From Mesaphorura yosii (lineage: Eukaryota > Arthropoda > Collembola > Poduromorpha > Tullbergiidae), in contig WIXG01000060.1 of assembly GCA_009869945.1 (NCBI GenBank), positions 124,001 through 188,000 on the forward strand: 64,000 nt of DNA. The letters are read 5' to 3'. The position numbers and the translations under genes were made by a program. Numbering within the stretch: the stretch's first letter is position 1; the number at the start of each line of letters is the position of its first letter. Positions 27,101 to 39,200 of this stretch are shown here, in pieces. Below the pieces are notes generated by a model. It was not told the origin of the DNA. It did not search any database and saw nothing but the letters and a program-made list of their open reading frames with translations.

Positions 27101-27853
27101 GTTGCAAGACCAATTTTATATATTCTAAATGTTCATGCATGATTTCAGATATTCTGTAAGCGTTTGGAATCAGCAGGAAACTATGCCTTTACACCTTGGC
27201 GAAGTTGTCGTCGAATCTGGTGGGGTGTACACAATCGCCATTTATCCTGACTGGTCCCGTGAATTCACAAATTCGGGCAATCTTGTAAGACCAGCTTTAA
27301 ATTCGTTGAATTGACAGCTAACAGCCACCATCACCATCTCGTGCCTGAATTTTACAGAAACTGAATCTGATTGAGCTGACTCAGCATAACTCTGTGCATA
27401 TCTTGATGCTCCTTCCACAATATTTTGTAATCACTACAGCAGAAATTCTTTTCTCAATAACGGGCTACGCATTTTCTTACTCCGAAGCGCCCGCCAGTAT
27501 GAAGTCAGTGATTCAAGCCGTCTGGCTTCTGACGAATGCCGCTGGAAGCTTCATTGTCATTTTGGTGACTGAACTGAATTTGTTTCCTCGACAGGTAAAC
27601 AACAAAAAGTTACAATTACGGTTGTTCAATAATTATTCTAATTCTTGGCCAATTTCAGATGATTCAATTCTTTTTCTTCAGCGGACTCATGTTTCTCGCC
27701 ACTGTGATATTTATCATTTTCGCATATTATTATACGCCAGTACAGCAAAACAAACCAGCGTCAATATTTATGAAGAAGACCACGCTTCCCGCGACGATGG
27801 ACAACTTCTTCCAGCTCAGTGAGCACGAATTAACTGATGAAGATAATACGTGA
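24113..27853 (+). CDS. Proton-coupled oligopeptide transporter, copy A (SLC15/POT family; 14 exons, 803 aa)
   Basis: Exons: 24113-24173, 24247-24384, 24453-24594, 24683-24781, 24852-25126, 25189-25271, 25335-25508, 25584-25838, 26311-26667, 26735-26841, 26934-27086, 27149-27284, 27358-27594, 27659-27853. All phases agree. The family imports di- and tripeptides with protons across gut and renal-type membranes. Seen here: the proton-coupling ExxER motif E55-x-x-E58-R59 (NEFCERFSFYG), the IYH histidine of helix 2, the PTR2 signatures GTGGIKPCVSAFGGDQF and FYFAINMGS, and FWALFEQQGSRWTLQATRM. A large extracellular domain lies between helices 9 and 10 (about 412-670), larger than the roughly 200 residues usual in animal PEPTs. 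Helix 10 keeps the Glu of TTAEILFSITG, but the GLEFSYS of copy B reads GYAFSYS. A Leu-Ser-rich acidic tail ends the protein. It has an intron at YGLR|A that copies B and C lack. AATAAA at 28248-28253 may end the transcript. Confidence 0.95.
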
Positions 27854-30564
27854 CAGGATCTCTGTGCTTATTTGTCCAGTCCAATCCCGTGAACTCTACT
27901 TGTCTGCTATTTTAGACCTTATTTTTGACAAATTATTGCATACGCACACTTTTGTAGCTTTAATCTGTTGATGTTTGTTTTAAGATAAATTGATAAATCA
28001 GTATTGGAACCGTTATTTGGAAGTCAAATATTGCAATGAATGAATATCCTTCAGATTTGGCTTTGGAATTCGCGTGACAAACTATAAATATTTACTTAAC
28101 CTGATTTATTGTGCCGAGTCTGGTCGTTCGACAACCCGGCTAACATTGCATTTATCGTTCCTGCACCAATTGAATATTACGTTCACAAGTCATCATGCAG
28201 CTACATCTGTACTGAGGCCGAATACCGATGATTCGACGAATCGCGCCAATAAAATTGTCTCTTTGCCTGCTCGTTGAGCTATCATCTCGAGATTCTACGA
28301 CGAATGCACCCAGCACGTATTTACGATTCACAATTCTGGCTGTCGGGCTGGTTGTCGCAATATACATGCGTACTCATACGGTAGAATGAATGTTGAACAG
28401 GTCAAACTGCTACGGGTGTGGTGGACTCTACTGGACGCCAAGATGGCGGAGGCGTCAGGCCGTTCAATGTTTGCAAAGTGGTCCACGTGTTCTCGCCTTG
28501 TAAATTACCAAAAAGTTACGACGGTTGATTAATTTCCATTTCGCCGTCGCAAATTATTGCTTGCATATTCCATTCTTATTGTAATTCTCGTCCCATTGTC
28601 GTAAAAACAAGTTGGGAGTTACAGGCACTAAACAACAATTGTCCAATGCCGTTTAATTGCGCTTTGCGTCACAAATGAGATCAGGGTTCGTGCCAAGGTG
28701 TGATATTCAATGCCCACTTCTGCGTGGTCGCGGTTAGATGAGTGCCGAATCTCAAGTGGGCACTTTAAGTTCACTCGAAGCTGCTGTACTGATCCGATGA
28801 AATAATTCGGGCCCATGTTGCTAATTCTAATTAAAATTGCGTTGTACCGTTCTGATATCAGAGTACTTGAAGTTTTATAATACTTGATTAGAACAAAAGG
28901 TCGATTGTATTGCCATTACCGATACATATGTATCACGGATTCAAGTGGATTGATCATGAAATAATTTCAAAATGTGTCGCGTTGTCGCATAATTGATGTT
29001 GCTTGATATAGAAGTCACCAAACTACTATGCTACTATCACTCTTCACTCGGGAAGGACAGCTTGGTAAAAATTGGGCGTATGAGAGTGTGCTTGTCGCTT
29101 GTCCTTCGCCTAGGTCAAGCCCAAGCCCTTCTAACGTATCTCTAATATGCCAAGTCGACACGACTCTTGACACGAGTCAATTGTTTTGCAATAAATTCTG
29201 CAGAAGTTCTACTGAATCTAATTAATGTAATGAATTCCAGGAAGATTCGTGGTGAAATTTTACGAAACATCTTTTATTGTTCGGCAATACTCAAATTCCC
29301 TATACTTCAAGTGGTCTAAAGCTCATTCTAAACACCTCAACTGAGCCGCAATTGCAATTGCAGTACAGGACGTTAAATTGCAATGTATTATAAAAAAATG
29401 AGAGAAAATTGCAAATCATACACTAAGTCGTACATCGTAAGTCATAAACTGCGTTTTGCGTCACTAATTCACGACCTTATTAACTGTTAAACTGTTAAAC
29501 ATCGCATAAAATCTTCAAATCTTCTACAGCAATCAGCAAGTAAATAAGATCCTAGGAACTTGCGTGCCTAACCTCTGAATTTGCATTCTTTATATTCTTG
29601 TCAATGAGAGTTGTCAATCCCCACTCACAATAACAATTGAGAATCTAAATTATGAACATAATTTATGCGCATGAAGCCGGACAATGATCTTTTTATGTTG
29701 CGGCACGTTCTACTTGCTATGAAATATGAAATTAATGTCTCATATTGGCCGTGTCCATTGGACATCGAAGGTTTCGCATTGCATTGCGTTGATAGCACGA
29801 TCTTGAATAAGTGAAAAATGTGAATCCATCTGCGTCTTGTTCGCCGGCATTATTGCATTGTCAGACTCGAGATGCTAAATTTCATGCGAAAAATATATTT
29901 ACGACTATGTACGCAGTAGTCAAGAATGAATTCATTATTGGCATCGGCTTGGAATGCATTGGTATCGACTGGACCTGGACTGAACTCTTTAGCGTACAAC
30001 ATAAATTCACAATGCAACACAATACAAGAACATTTAATATTCAAAAAGCAGCAAGCTGCTGCAAGACTGGTTGCTGGTTGGGTAGCTGGTGCATTGTACG
30101 CCACGCGTGGTTCAATTGCCTGAAGTGATGAATGGTTACATTGATACTATCGCCAAGCGTTTAACTGCAGGCATCGATCCCTCATCAATCATGTACCAAT
30201 ACTAATACCAATCCTGCACAAGAAAGCAAATAGCTAATAAGCATTTATCTTTGGTAATGGCAATAAGTTAATAAACCCTTTGTCTCATCAACTCTTCAAA
30301 ACAACAAGTACGCTACTCTCGACTCAGGCCAGGGTTGAGTGTCATCAGTATCAGCGACGGGACAGTGATGGTAGGTTAGGCAGGTAGTATCTTTTGACTT
30401 GTCAGTTGTTCTCCGGTGCTTAAAGGAGACGCAATCGGAGAACGGGCTCTATCAGTAATCAGTGATCTGTTGGGGTGTCAGTGCTCAGTTTTTCTAGTTT
30501 GATGGTAGTGAATCTTGACTTTGAGATTATCATTGAAAAATCCTAGTCCAAGAAAGAATTCACG
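27854..30564. other. Spacer between transporter copies A and B
   Basis: No supported exon. AATAAA at 28248-28253 may be the polyadenylation signal of copy A. The part nearest copy B (30300-30560) has several initiator-like TCAGT sequences but no TATA box. Confidence 0.55.
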
Positions 30565-33500
30565 ATGGGAGACGAAAACGACAACAAGAATGCGAACGGT
30601 AAGTGCCAGCATCAGATTCGGCATCAAATCAATTAACCACATTTCACAATTTTCTAACTGCACTCGCGCTGTCGTATTTTTCAGACAACATGCAAATGTC
30701 GCCGATCAACGGAGCGGGCACGGGCGACTCGAAAGCCAGTGGAAAGCCGGTCGCGGATCCAGAAACGCACGAGGAGGTAAAGTGAGATTGAGAAATCGAC
30801 GCTATCCCATTAGAATGACAACAGATCGGCATCCCTTCGCCTAATGACTTAATTGACTTGATCCGTCCTCGTGCACTCACTCACGTTCGCGTACTACAAG
30901 CCTTATTTGATAATCAGCATAAATATTTACGCAGTTTTATGTCAAAGTCATTCACTTTATGGCAATTACGGTAATTCTCATTCATATCTTATGCAATCAG
31001 CAATCTGCAGCAGCGGCGCCTAGAAGTAGAAACTTTGCCTTTGCTTTGCTCTGCAAATGGCACAAGCGCGTCTCTGAATTCTGAATCCCTTTGCAATGCA
31101 ATGAAGCACACGCCGAGTCTCCCTTATCGTGTTCCAGTTTCTTTTCAGACACCGTTTCTAAACGTGCCAATCGTCAATATCAATAAGGAAATAATTTATG
31201 GGCATAATTTACGACCTCATTAATGCATTCAATGCTTGCTCGATCGGCACAGATGCAGACAAGTCAGCAGCGCAGTTTTAACCTTATTAAGCTGGAAAGA
31301 GAGAGCGGCTCGACTCAGCTCAAGGCTCATTGTACAGTTATTTCGACAATCCAAATACAATTCATCTCATTTATGTCTCCTTCACTAATCTAAATCACAA
31401 TCATAAAGAATTCCTACAACGCAAAGCATGGAGTCATTAACGGAAGACGCCGAAATTAGATGACACAATTTTCGTGGCTAAAGTTTATGAAGTTGGAATC
31501 AAATAATCCGTCACGGTCGCGGCAGCACACATGTTCTCTAATCTTGCCTATCTAATTACAAGCATTCACGAAATTTTTGTGTGCTCGTTTATCGAGGCTG
31601 GATTGCAATTATGTCAATTCTAATTAAAACTGATAAGAGCTCCGTTTGTGGTCTGATCAGTAGCGCCATTTCAAGTGGTTACATGTGTACGAAGGAATGC
31701 AGGAACGTGCGCACTCCGCGTGGGTCAGGACTGGGATATATTTTAGAAAATTATTCCCGAATTCGCACTAATCTCCTAAGCACTATTTCCACCCTGATGA
31801 TGTATAAATTTGATTGCTAAAAATTATGAGCGTGTTTCATTTTGTAAACAGAAACTTCCGTATCCGAAATCAGTATTCTTCATCGTGAGTAATGAATTCT
31901 GCGAACGATTCTCGTACTATGGCATGAAAGCCATCTTGACCCTGTACTTCACGAACGCCTTCAAATGGGATGACGATCAAGCGACAGTCGTCTATCATGT
32001 CTTCTCCAGTTTGTGCTACTTCACACCACTTTTGGGGGCTATGTTGGCAGATTCCCTGCTAGGGAAGTTCCGGTGAGAACTGCTAATGTATTGCGTATGA
32101 TACCGGATTACGGATTAATAACATACCTGATTAACATAATCCATCATACTTGCAGGACAATCTTTTACCTGTCAATCGTCTACTGTATTGGAAATATCGT
32201 ATTGTCACTGGCTGCAACACCACCGCTCAATATACCACAAATGTAAGTCAATCAATTTCAATTACCTACTGAGTCAGAGTCGTATAAGTAAATTGGAAGT
32301 CAGAGTCAGCCCACGTAATCAGCGCAATATTTGTGATCTTCCAGCCCATTCAGTTTAGTTGGCCTTGGACTTATCGCTCTTGGAACAGGTTTGTAATTCC
32401 GTGATGTGCCTGCAATTCAGGGGCTCACTAATTTTGTATTTTTAATTAAACAGGGGGAATTAAACCATGTGTCGCGGCGTTTGGTGGAGATCAATTCGTC
32501 CTGCCTCAACAAGCGACACAGCTAGCATCATTCTTCTTCGTCTTCTACTTCTCCATCAACTCCGGAAGCTTAATATCCACCATTGTCACACCCATTATGA
32601 GAGACGACGTGAAATGCTTTGATGGCGATTGCTTCACTTTGGCTTTCTCGGTTCCAGCTGGACTCATGATAACTGCGTTGAGTACGTGCTACCTGTTCAG
32701 AATTATGTCACTCATTTGACACTCCACTTAATCATTTGCTCGCTCGTTTGATGACAGTTATCTTCTTGTTGGGAAAACCACTTTACCGAGTGTCGAAACC
32801 AACTGGAAACGTGGTGCTCAAACTCTTGAAATGCGTTTGGGTATGTTTATCGTCCAAACTCCAAATAGTCCAATCATTTACAATGGTGCGAATTTTTACA
32901 GCATGCTATTGGTGAGAAACGCAAGTCGAAGAAGGAACGGGAACACTGGCTCGATCATGCTGATAGCAAATTCGAACGAAGATTCATTGAGGATGTCAAA
33001 ATTGTGCTGCGAGTTTTACTGCTTTACATTCCGCTTCCGGTCTTTTGGGCGCTCTTCGATCAACAGGTAAAAAGCCTCTGCATAATGCTTGAACGCCAGT
33101 TCATATCCAGAAATTCCTCCATCTGACATGTAAACGGCTTTGTCTAGGGTTCAAGATGGACATTGCAAGCCACACGAATGGACGGTAAAGTTGGTTCGTC
33201 ATGGACAATCAAGCCTGATCAAGTTCAAGTAAATATTGATTCATTATTCACAATCTGTTCGGTTGGCACTTAACCACGGACTAATTCTGATTACTCTTTA
33301 TTAGGTGCTCAACCCGGCTCTGATTTTAATCTTCATTCCAATCTTCGACAAAATTCTGTACCCACTTTTGGGAAAATGCAGACTTTTGAGGACACCACTT
33401 CAGCGCCTGACGGTTGGTGGAACTTTGGCTGGTGTGGCCTTCGTTGTTTCCGGTATCTTGGAGTTGGAACTGGAGGTACAAGTCTGCATGATTTTAAGTT

Positions 33501-35000
33501 GACTAGCTAGCCAAACACTACAAGTCCGTCCCCTGTCTCTTTCACAGAAAACGTACCCGCACAAACTAGTAGGAAACGAAGCATCAGTGAATTTCGTCAA
33601 CACACTGGATTGTAGAGTCAACTTGGCTTTCCAAAACGCTCTGCCAGCAATTGGCAACTTCAATTTAGAAGGTCGTTCAAACCAAATAGAGATAATTGAC
33701 GCTGGTGACTACAATGTGGCGATCACTGGTGTTGAATGTGATACCGAGAAGTATGGAAATTTTTCGACGAATTCATATACAATGCATGCGTTGAAGACAG
33801 AGGTTTGTAGTTCATACGCAAGGTAAATCAGTAAAGTCGATTTACAAATTATTGCATTTCATTGCTCATTGAAACAGGGTATTACTTATGCCATCGTCAG
33901 TGACGGAAGCTCCATTCATTTCATTTCCACTGACGAAGATATGCCTGATGATGTAGAAAAACCCAAAAATGGAAAACCCAACGTTCGGTGAGTGAGAACG
34001 TTCTACTTTTTCGTAGCAATGCCAGAGGTCTCTGAATAATGCAATATTCATTTCATTCCAATCCGTCTTCTTTTTCAGATTCATCACGTATGGACGAATG
34101 TTTGCGAACACATCGATCCTAACCTGGGAAATTAGTTTGGGTGCAAAATCAGGAAATGAAGTCTTTGAATCGCACAAATTCACGAACGACACGAACGATT
34201 TCCGACAATACGGATTTGCATCTGAAATGGATAGCACTGATAATGTTTACAAGTAAAGGAACAATCATCGGACATTACATGGAGTTCTGAGTTGCTCTAA
34301 CCTTTAACCTTTCTTCTTACAGCTACGACTTAAACTTTATCCTGAAGAACAAGGAAGGAGAAGTTATCAAGGGGATTAAAACGGCTGAGGCCGATTTGGA
34401 ACTGGGCGCCGGCTATGTGTACCTGATCACTCAAAACTATCCGAACAACACAAATTTTGATGAGACGTTAGATGCAAGTGATATAGTTGTACAACAGACA
34501 GTGATTACGCAACCAAACACATTGCATTTGGCGTGGCTTTTGCCACAATACATCATTATCACAATGGGAGAAGTCATGTTTTCAATCACTGGCTTGGAGT
34601 TCTCGTATTCACAATCACCCGTGTCCATGAAGTCTGTCATGCAGTCCGCATGGCTGTTAACGGTCGCGATTGGAAACTTGATCGTGGTTATTGTGGCAGA
34701 AGCTAAATTCTTTGAAGAACAGGTGAGTGAAATACTTGCCACAATGATTCGCACTCGCATTCTTTTCAAGACTAAATTTTGCATACGTCTGTCTTCCAAC
34801 AGTACAAGGAGTTTTTCCTGTTCGCCGGTTTGATGTTTGTGGATATGTTCATATTCGCCATCATGGCCTATCGTTACGTCGAAGCCAAGCTAGAAGACCC
34901 AGAAGAAGTGCGCCGAGAAGCTGAGAAGTCCGAAAAGGAAAAAGAAGCCAACACAGGGACTGGGAACGAGAATAAAGCATTTGAAGATGAGAAAATGTGA
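30565..35000 (+). CDS. Proton-coupled oligopeptide transporter, copy B (SLC15/POT family; 15 exons, 780 aa)
   Basis: Exons: 30565-30598, 30685-30776, 31852-32072, 32156-32242, 32345-32388, 32454-32681, 32758-32840, 32902-33066, 33148-33228, 33305-33475, 33548-33802, 33878-33987, 34079-34252, 34323-34722, 34803-35000. The first two exons encode a 42-residue polar N-terminus, separated by a 1.1 kb intron from the first membrane exon. The ExxER motif is E57-x-x-E60-R61 (NEFCERFSYYG). Other POT marks are VYHVF, GTGGIKPCVAAFGGDQF, FYFSINSGS, FWALFDQQGSRWTLQATRM and, in helix 10, GEVMFSITGLEFSYSQSP. It is the copy closest to consensus animal PEPT1/PEPT2, so di/tripeptide uptake is the safest inference. 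The extracellular domain is about 403-648 with NXT/S sites. The tail is highly charged (Glu/Lys-rich). Introns inside ALGT|GGIKP and at one other site are not in copy A. AATAAA at 35082-35087 is well placed. Confidence 0.95.
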
Positions 35001-36217
35001 TAAAGAACTGAAACACGCCTGGATTGACGCAGAAAACTCACGAATGATATAGAATACTTAAGATTTACAGATAATTTTAGTAATAAACTCAATTACCAAA
35101 TCATATGTGATCATTTTAGTAAGCCATATCATATGATTTTAGACTTTGATTCAATAAACATGATTTTAACGCTAGCTTTGCCTTTGACGATTGCGGCATT
35201 GCAGGGCTGAGGCTCTCAGATATTCTCAAGAATTTCCAACATACTTGAGTCATTTCGCAGGAAATGCTTCATGGCTCTTTAAATTATGAATATGGATAGC
35301 ATCTTATTAACGTTGACTGGTTAGGACCAAATATACTCGTGAAGGTAGCATGAATTGGGTACGAAACGATTTTACGACGGTGGCAGAGCAGCGAATTCTA
35401 GTTTCACAATTACGCAAAACTTCCCCAAAGACGCGATAATTACGCAATACGCACTTCAATTGTTCCAACTCTCGACATAGTAGGAACCCACCCAATTACA
35501 AAGGTTGAAGCCGCCTACAGTGTCACCGAATGACGCCAGGCCGATGAAGTCTGTTGCAGACCTCGCAGTTCCTTTTGTCTTTGTGGCCCGGCCCGGCCTT
35601 GTCTTGCCAATTCCGTAATTGTCTGAGAGATTACGTCTTTACTTGACAGCATTGGGCTGGGGTCTAAAAGCCGATGCCGATTGCAGACTGCGAACTCATG
35701 GTGACTCGATTAACATAACAATGAAGAATCGCACCGCCGCAATCGGCGCTCAAGCAGTGAGAGTGCGATAACTATGTTTAACTATTATTAGCAAGTAGTC
35801 TGACGTGAGTACTGCTGAGAAAGAACCAGTAAACATAGCTTTAATTAGTGTGCCTCGTAATTATGTCCGTGACGTTGTTTTACTATTCCCAATCGCAGTT
35901 AACAAGTTTTATGTTTATATCTTGGAGTTTGTTTTGCCAGCTGTTGCCTTCCCCACGTAATCCTTCGATATTCACTGTGGCGTGCACACGCAAGGTGCAA
36001 CGCAGCAGCAACGTCAACGTGCAAAGCGAACATTAAGATTTGACGGAACCTGTTCTGTTTTTAACGAGTAATCAGTTTTAACCGATACGGCTGTCACGCT
36101 CGTGGTTACTTTAATGAAACGACAAGGTGCGAGCTGGTCCAGTCATGCCAGACAATTGCTCGAGAGCTGATCGAAACTTTTTCGAAGAGTCAAATCATTC
36201 CACGGCAGATCTCGAAG
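35001..36217. other. Spacer between transporter copies B and C
   Basis: AATAAA at 35082-35087 probably ends copy B. The rest holds no supported exon and is the likely promoter region of copy C. The last 73 bases contain an upstream ORF listed separately. Confidence 0.55.
35082..35087 (+). terminator. Polyadenylation signal of transporter copy B
   Basis: Canonical AATAAA 82 bases after the stop codon of copy B; a second AATAAA follows near 35154. Confidence 0.6.
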
Positions 36218-36243
36218 ATGGCAGTTCTTACACCTTGTGGTGA
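36145..36243 (+). promoter_or_regulatory. Overlapping upstream ORF at the start of transporter copy C
   Basis: An ATG at 36145 opens a 32-codon frame ending in TGA at 36241-36243. It overlaps the main ATG (36218) by 26 bases in the +1 frame. If transcription starts upstream of 36145, ribosomes starting here would bypass the transporter start, so translation could be damped. The frame is visible; the regulatory role is inferred. Confidence 0.45.
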
Positions 36244-39200
36244 AGAGAACATCCGCGACAACAACAACGTTAGTAACGTCCTTCGACCAAAGGTGAGTTC
36301 CGCTTAAATTCAGTACCGAGCTAAGTTCGTATTCAAGCCCGGCTTGGTTTGTTAATAACGCTACTTTTTGGAGCAGGCCCTGAACGAAGATGTTGAGGCC
36401 AACGGATCTCCACATCCCGGAGTTGAAGGCGTAAAACTGCGCTACCCAGTCTCAGTGTTCCTGATATTCCTGACTGAATTCTGCGAACGATTTTCATACT
36501 ATGGAATGCGAGCTGTACTCACGCTATATTTAAGAAATGTGCTGAACTTTTCAGAAAATTTAGCCACCACGACGTATCATGTGTTTCTCCTACTGTGCTA
36601 CGCACTGCCGGTGTTGGGAGGAATCCTGGCTGACAATTGGCTGGGAAAGTTTTACACAATATTTTACATTTCAATCATCTACGTCTTCGGGAATATCACG
36701 CTCTCTGTGTCGTCAATTCCTGTACTCAATCTTCCGCAGATGTAAGTGCATTTTCATGAACTATGTGCCTCCTCGACGCATTCTAACTGCCGTACGTACA
36801 GTGTGTAAATTTTACAGTCCTCTAACACTGCTGGGCCTGCTCCTAATTGCAATCGGGACAGGAGGCATCAAACCCTGCGTCTTGGCGCTAGGCGGAGAGC
36901 AGTTCAAATTGCCAGAGCAAGCAAAACAGCTTGGGTACTTTTTCGCCATATTCACGTTCATTGTGAATGCGGGAAGTTTGATAAGTACGACAGTCACACC
37001 GATATTCCGGAGAGATGTTGAATGTTTCGGCGATGACACGTGTTACCCGTTGGCATTTGGTGCTCCCGCGTCCCTCATGATCGTGGCAATAAGTAAGATC
37101 TCTTAAAAAGCTTAGAAATCAGCAGAAAACTCACTCACGGCCATCTTACTAAAACCCACAGCAATCTTTGTTTGTGGCAAACGGCTGTATAAAATGGTTC
37201 CGGCTGAAGGAAACATTCTCGTCAATGTGGTAAAATGTATTTCGGTAAGCTTACCCATCAGCTATGATTAAACGTGGACATAATCTAATGTGTGGATTAA
37301 GAACATGTGGTCACGCACTTCAATTCTCGTTTGTAGTATGCAGCATGCAAGAAATTCAAAGATAAGGGCTCAAACGGAGGGAAAAAGACTCACTGGCTCG
37401 ATCACGCCAAAAATAAGTTTGATAGTAAACTCGTTAGGGACACGAAAGGAATCACGAGAATCCTCAAGTACTACTTGCCCATTCCAATGTTTTGGGCACT
37501 GTACGAGCAACTGGTTGGTGACGAAAATGAAGTGAAGCGTGTGCCTTGCTTCTGACGAGAGTAATTAGCCCAGCATTTGATATCTTTGCCAGGGCTCGCG
37601 ATGGACGTTTCAGGCGACTCGAATGAATGGAGTTGTTGGAAGCATGACCATTAAACCGGACCAAATGATGGTACTGATTGATAAAAATAATGACTTGACT
37701 TCGTGTGTAAATTGAGCTGTTTTATCATCATGACAGGTCGCAAATTCAATTCTGATGCTTACACTGGTCCCAGTCTCTGAAACCGTCGTGTATCCAATCT
37801 TGCGCAAGTGTGGGATTTTTAAGCGACCACTGCAGCGAATGAGTGTCGGTGGAATTTTTGCAGCGTTGTCTTTCGTGCTGGCTGGTGTTGTGGAAATGCA
37901 CATTGAGGTGAGTTTTGACTGACTATCATATAACTTGTATCATCAGTTGAATAATGAATGTGAGATGATGTGAGGACTAAGGGATGCTAATGAATGAATC
38001 AGCCACAAGCAGGCAAAGCTAAAATTATAATAGGCTGTGGATGCTTCATGCAAGGTCGATGATTAATTAGTTCGTCAGACTTCTTTCTGAGAAGCCAGTC
38101 AAGCGACTAATTAACATTATTCTGCTAATGCCTTCCGAAAACTGTGCTACGCTACGCTACTCTGAAGCAGAGCTTGCCAATACTTACACTTACCATTCAT
38201 ATTTAAATCAGGTAGTCATTCGAGAAGGCAATGAATGAACTCACCAAAACCTGTAACGACTGTAACCTTTAACTAAATACTAAAGCGCTTGCTTAATCTA
38301 TTCTGTATTCTATTCCAGGGTTCCGCGACCTCAAACATTCCAAGAGTTGGTGAAACCAGTGTGAATGTTATCAACACGCTTCCATGCCCAATTCTCCTGC
38401 ACGATAACTCCATTGACCATCACGATGTCGGTTCCAATGTCAAGGTCGTAATCAATACAAGTTTTAGCAGAATTGTGCCAGATCACAGCGTATTCCATGA
38501 AGATCATAACGTCGACATTGATGCAAATGGGTATCACATTCTGCCCACAATGAACTCTACGACGAGGCTAGACTTTTCAGTACAACTGTCAAGCACTGGA
38601 TGTAACGCGGACAAGACGAAGATGTCGGCAGTAAACAATCTCCCCATGTTCACGACGAGTCTAAACCTCTCTGACGTTGCAAAGACGGGTGTCGACGACG
38701 GAGGCATTTTCAGAACGTCCATTGTGTCTATACAAAACGGATTCATTGTGCTCACAAACCTTCCGACCGCAGAAGACTTATCGAAATCAAAGGAAGGGAA
38801 TGCGAAAATCAGGTGAGCAGTGGATTCCTTAGAACCGTTACTGTTGCGTAAAACGAATTATTGTCCATGCAATAACCAATCTTGCCTGATAGCAAGAGAT
38901 TCTTATTTCGATTAAGTATCTCCTCCTTTCTCCAAATGTTCAAGAAGACTCTAGTTACAAAGATTAAATCCAAGTTCATCCTAACTTTTATGAAGTAGGT
39001 TGTTAAATTACCGCAGCTACGCAGAAGCCCTTCTCGTAAATCTTGAACCTGAAACTGTAAACAACGTAGGACGTAATTTTCTTAAGATTTTCATGGTTGA
39101 GTAGGTCTTCAAGTTTGCAAGGACGAATGGAGCGATAATATCGAATGGCGAGTAATGAAACCTGTATAGGCGTTATTCAAGAGAGTTTTCGATTTCATTT

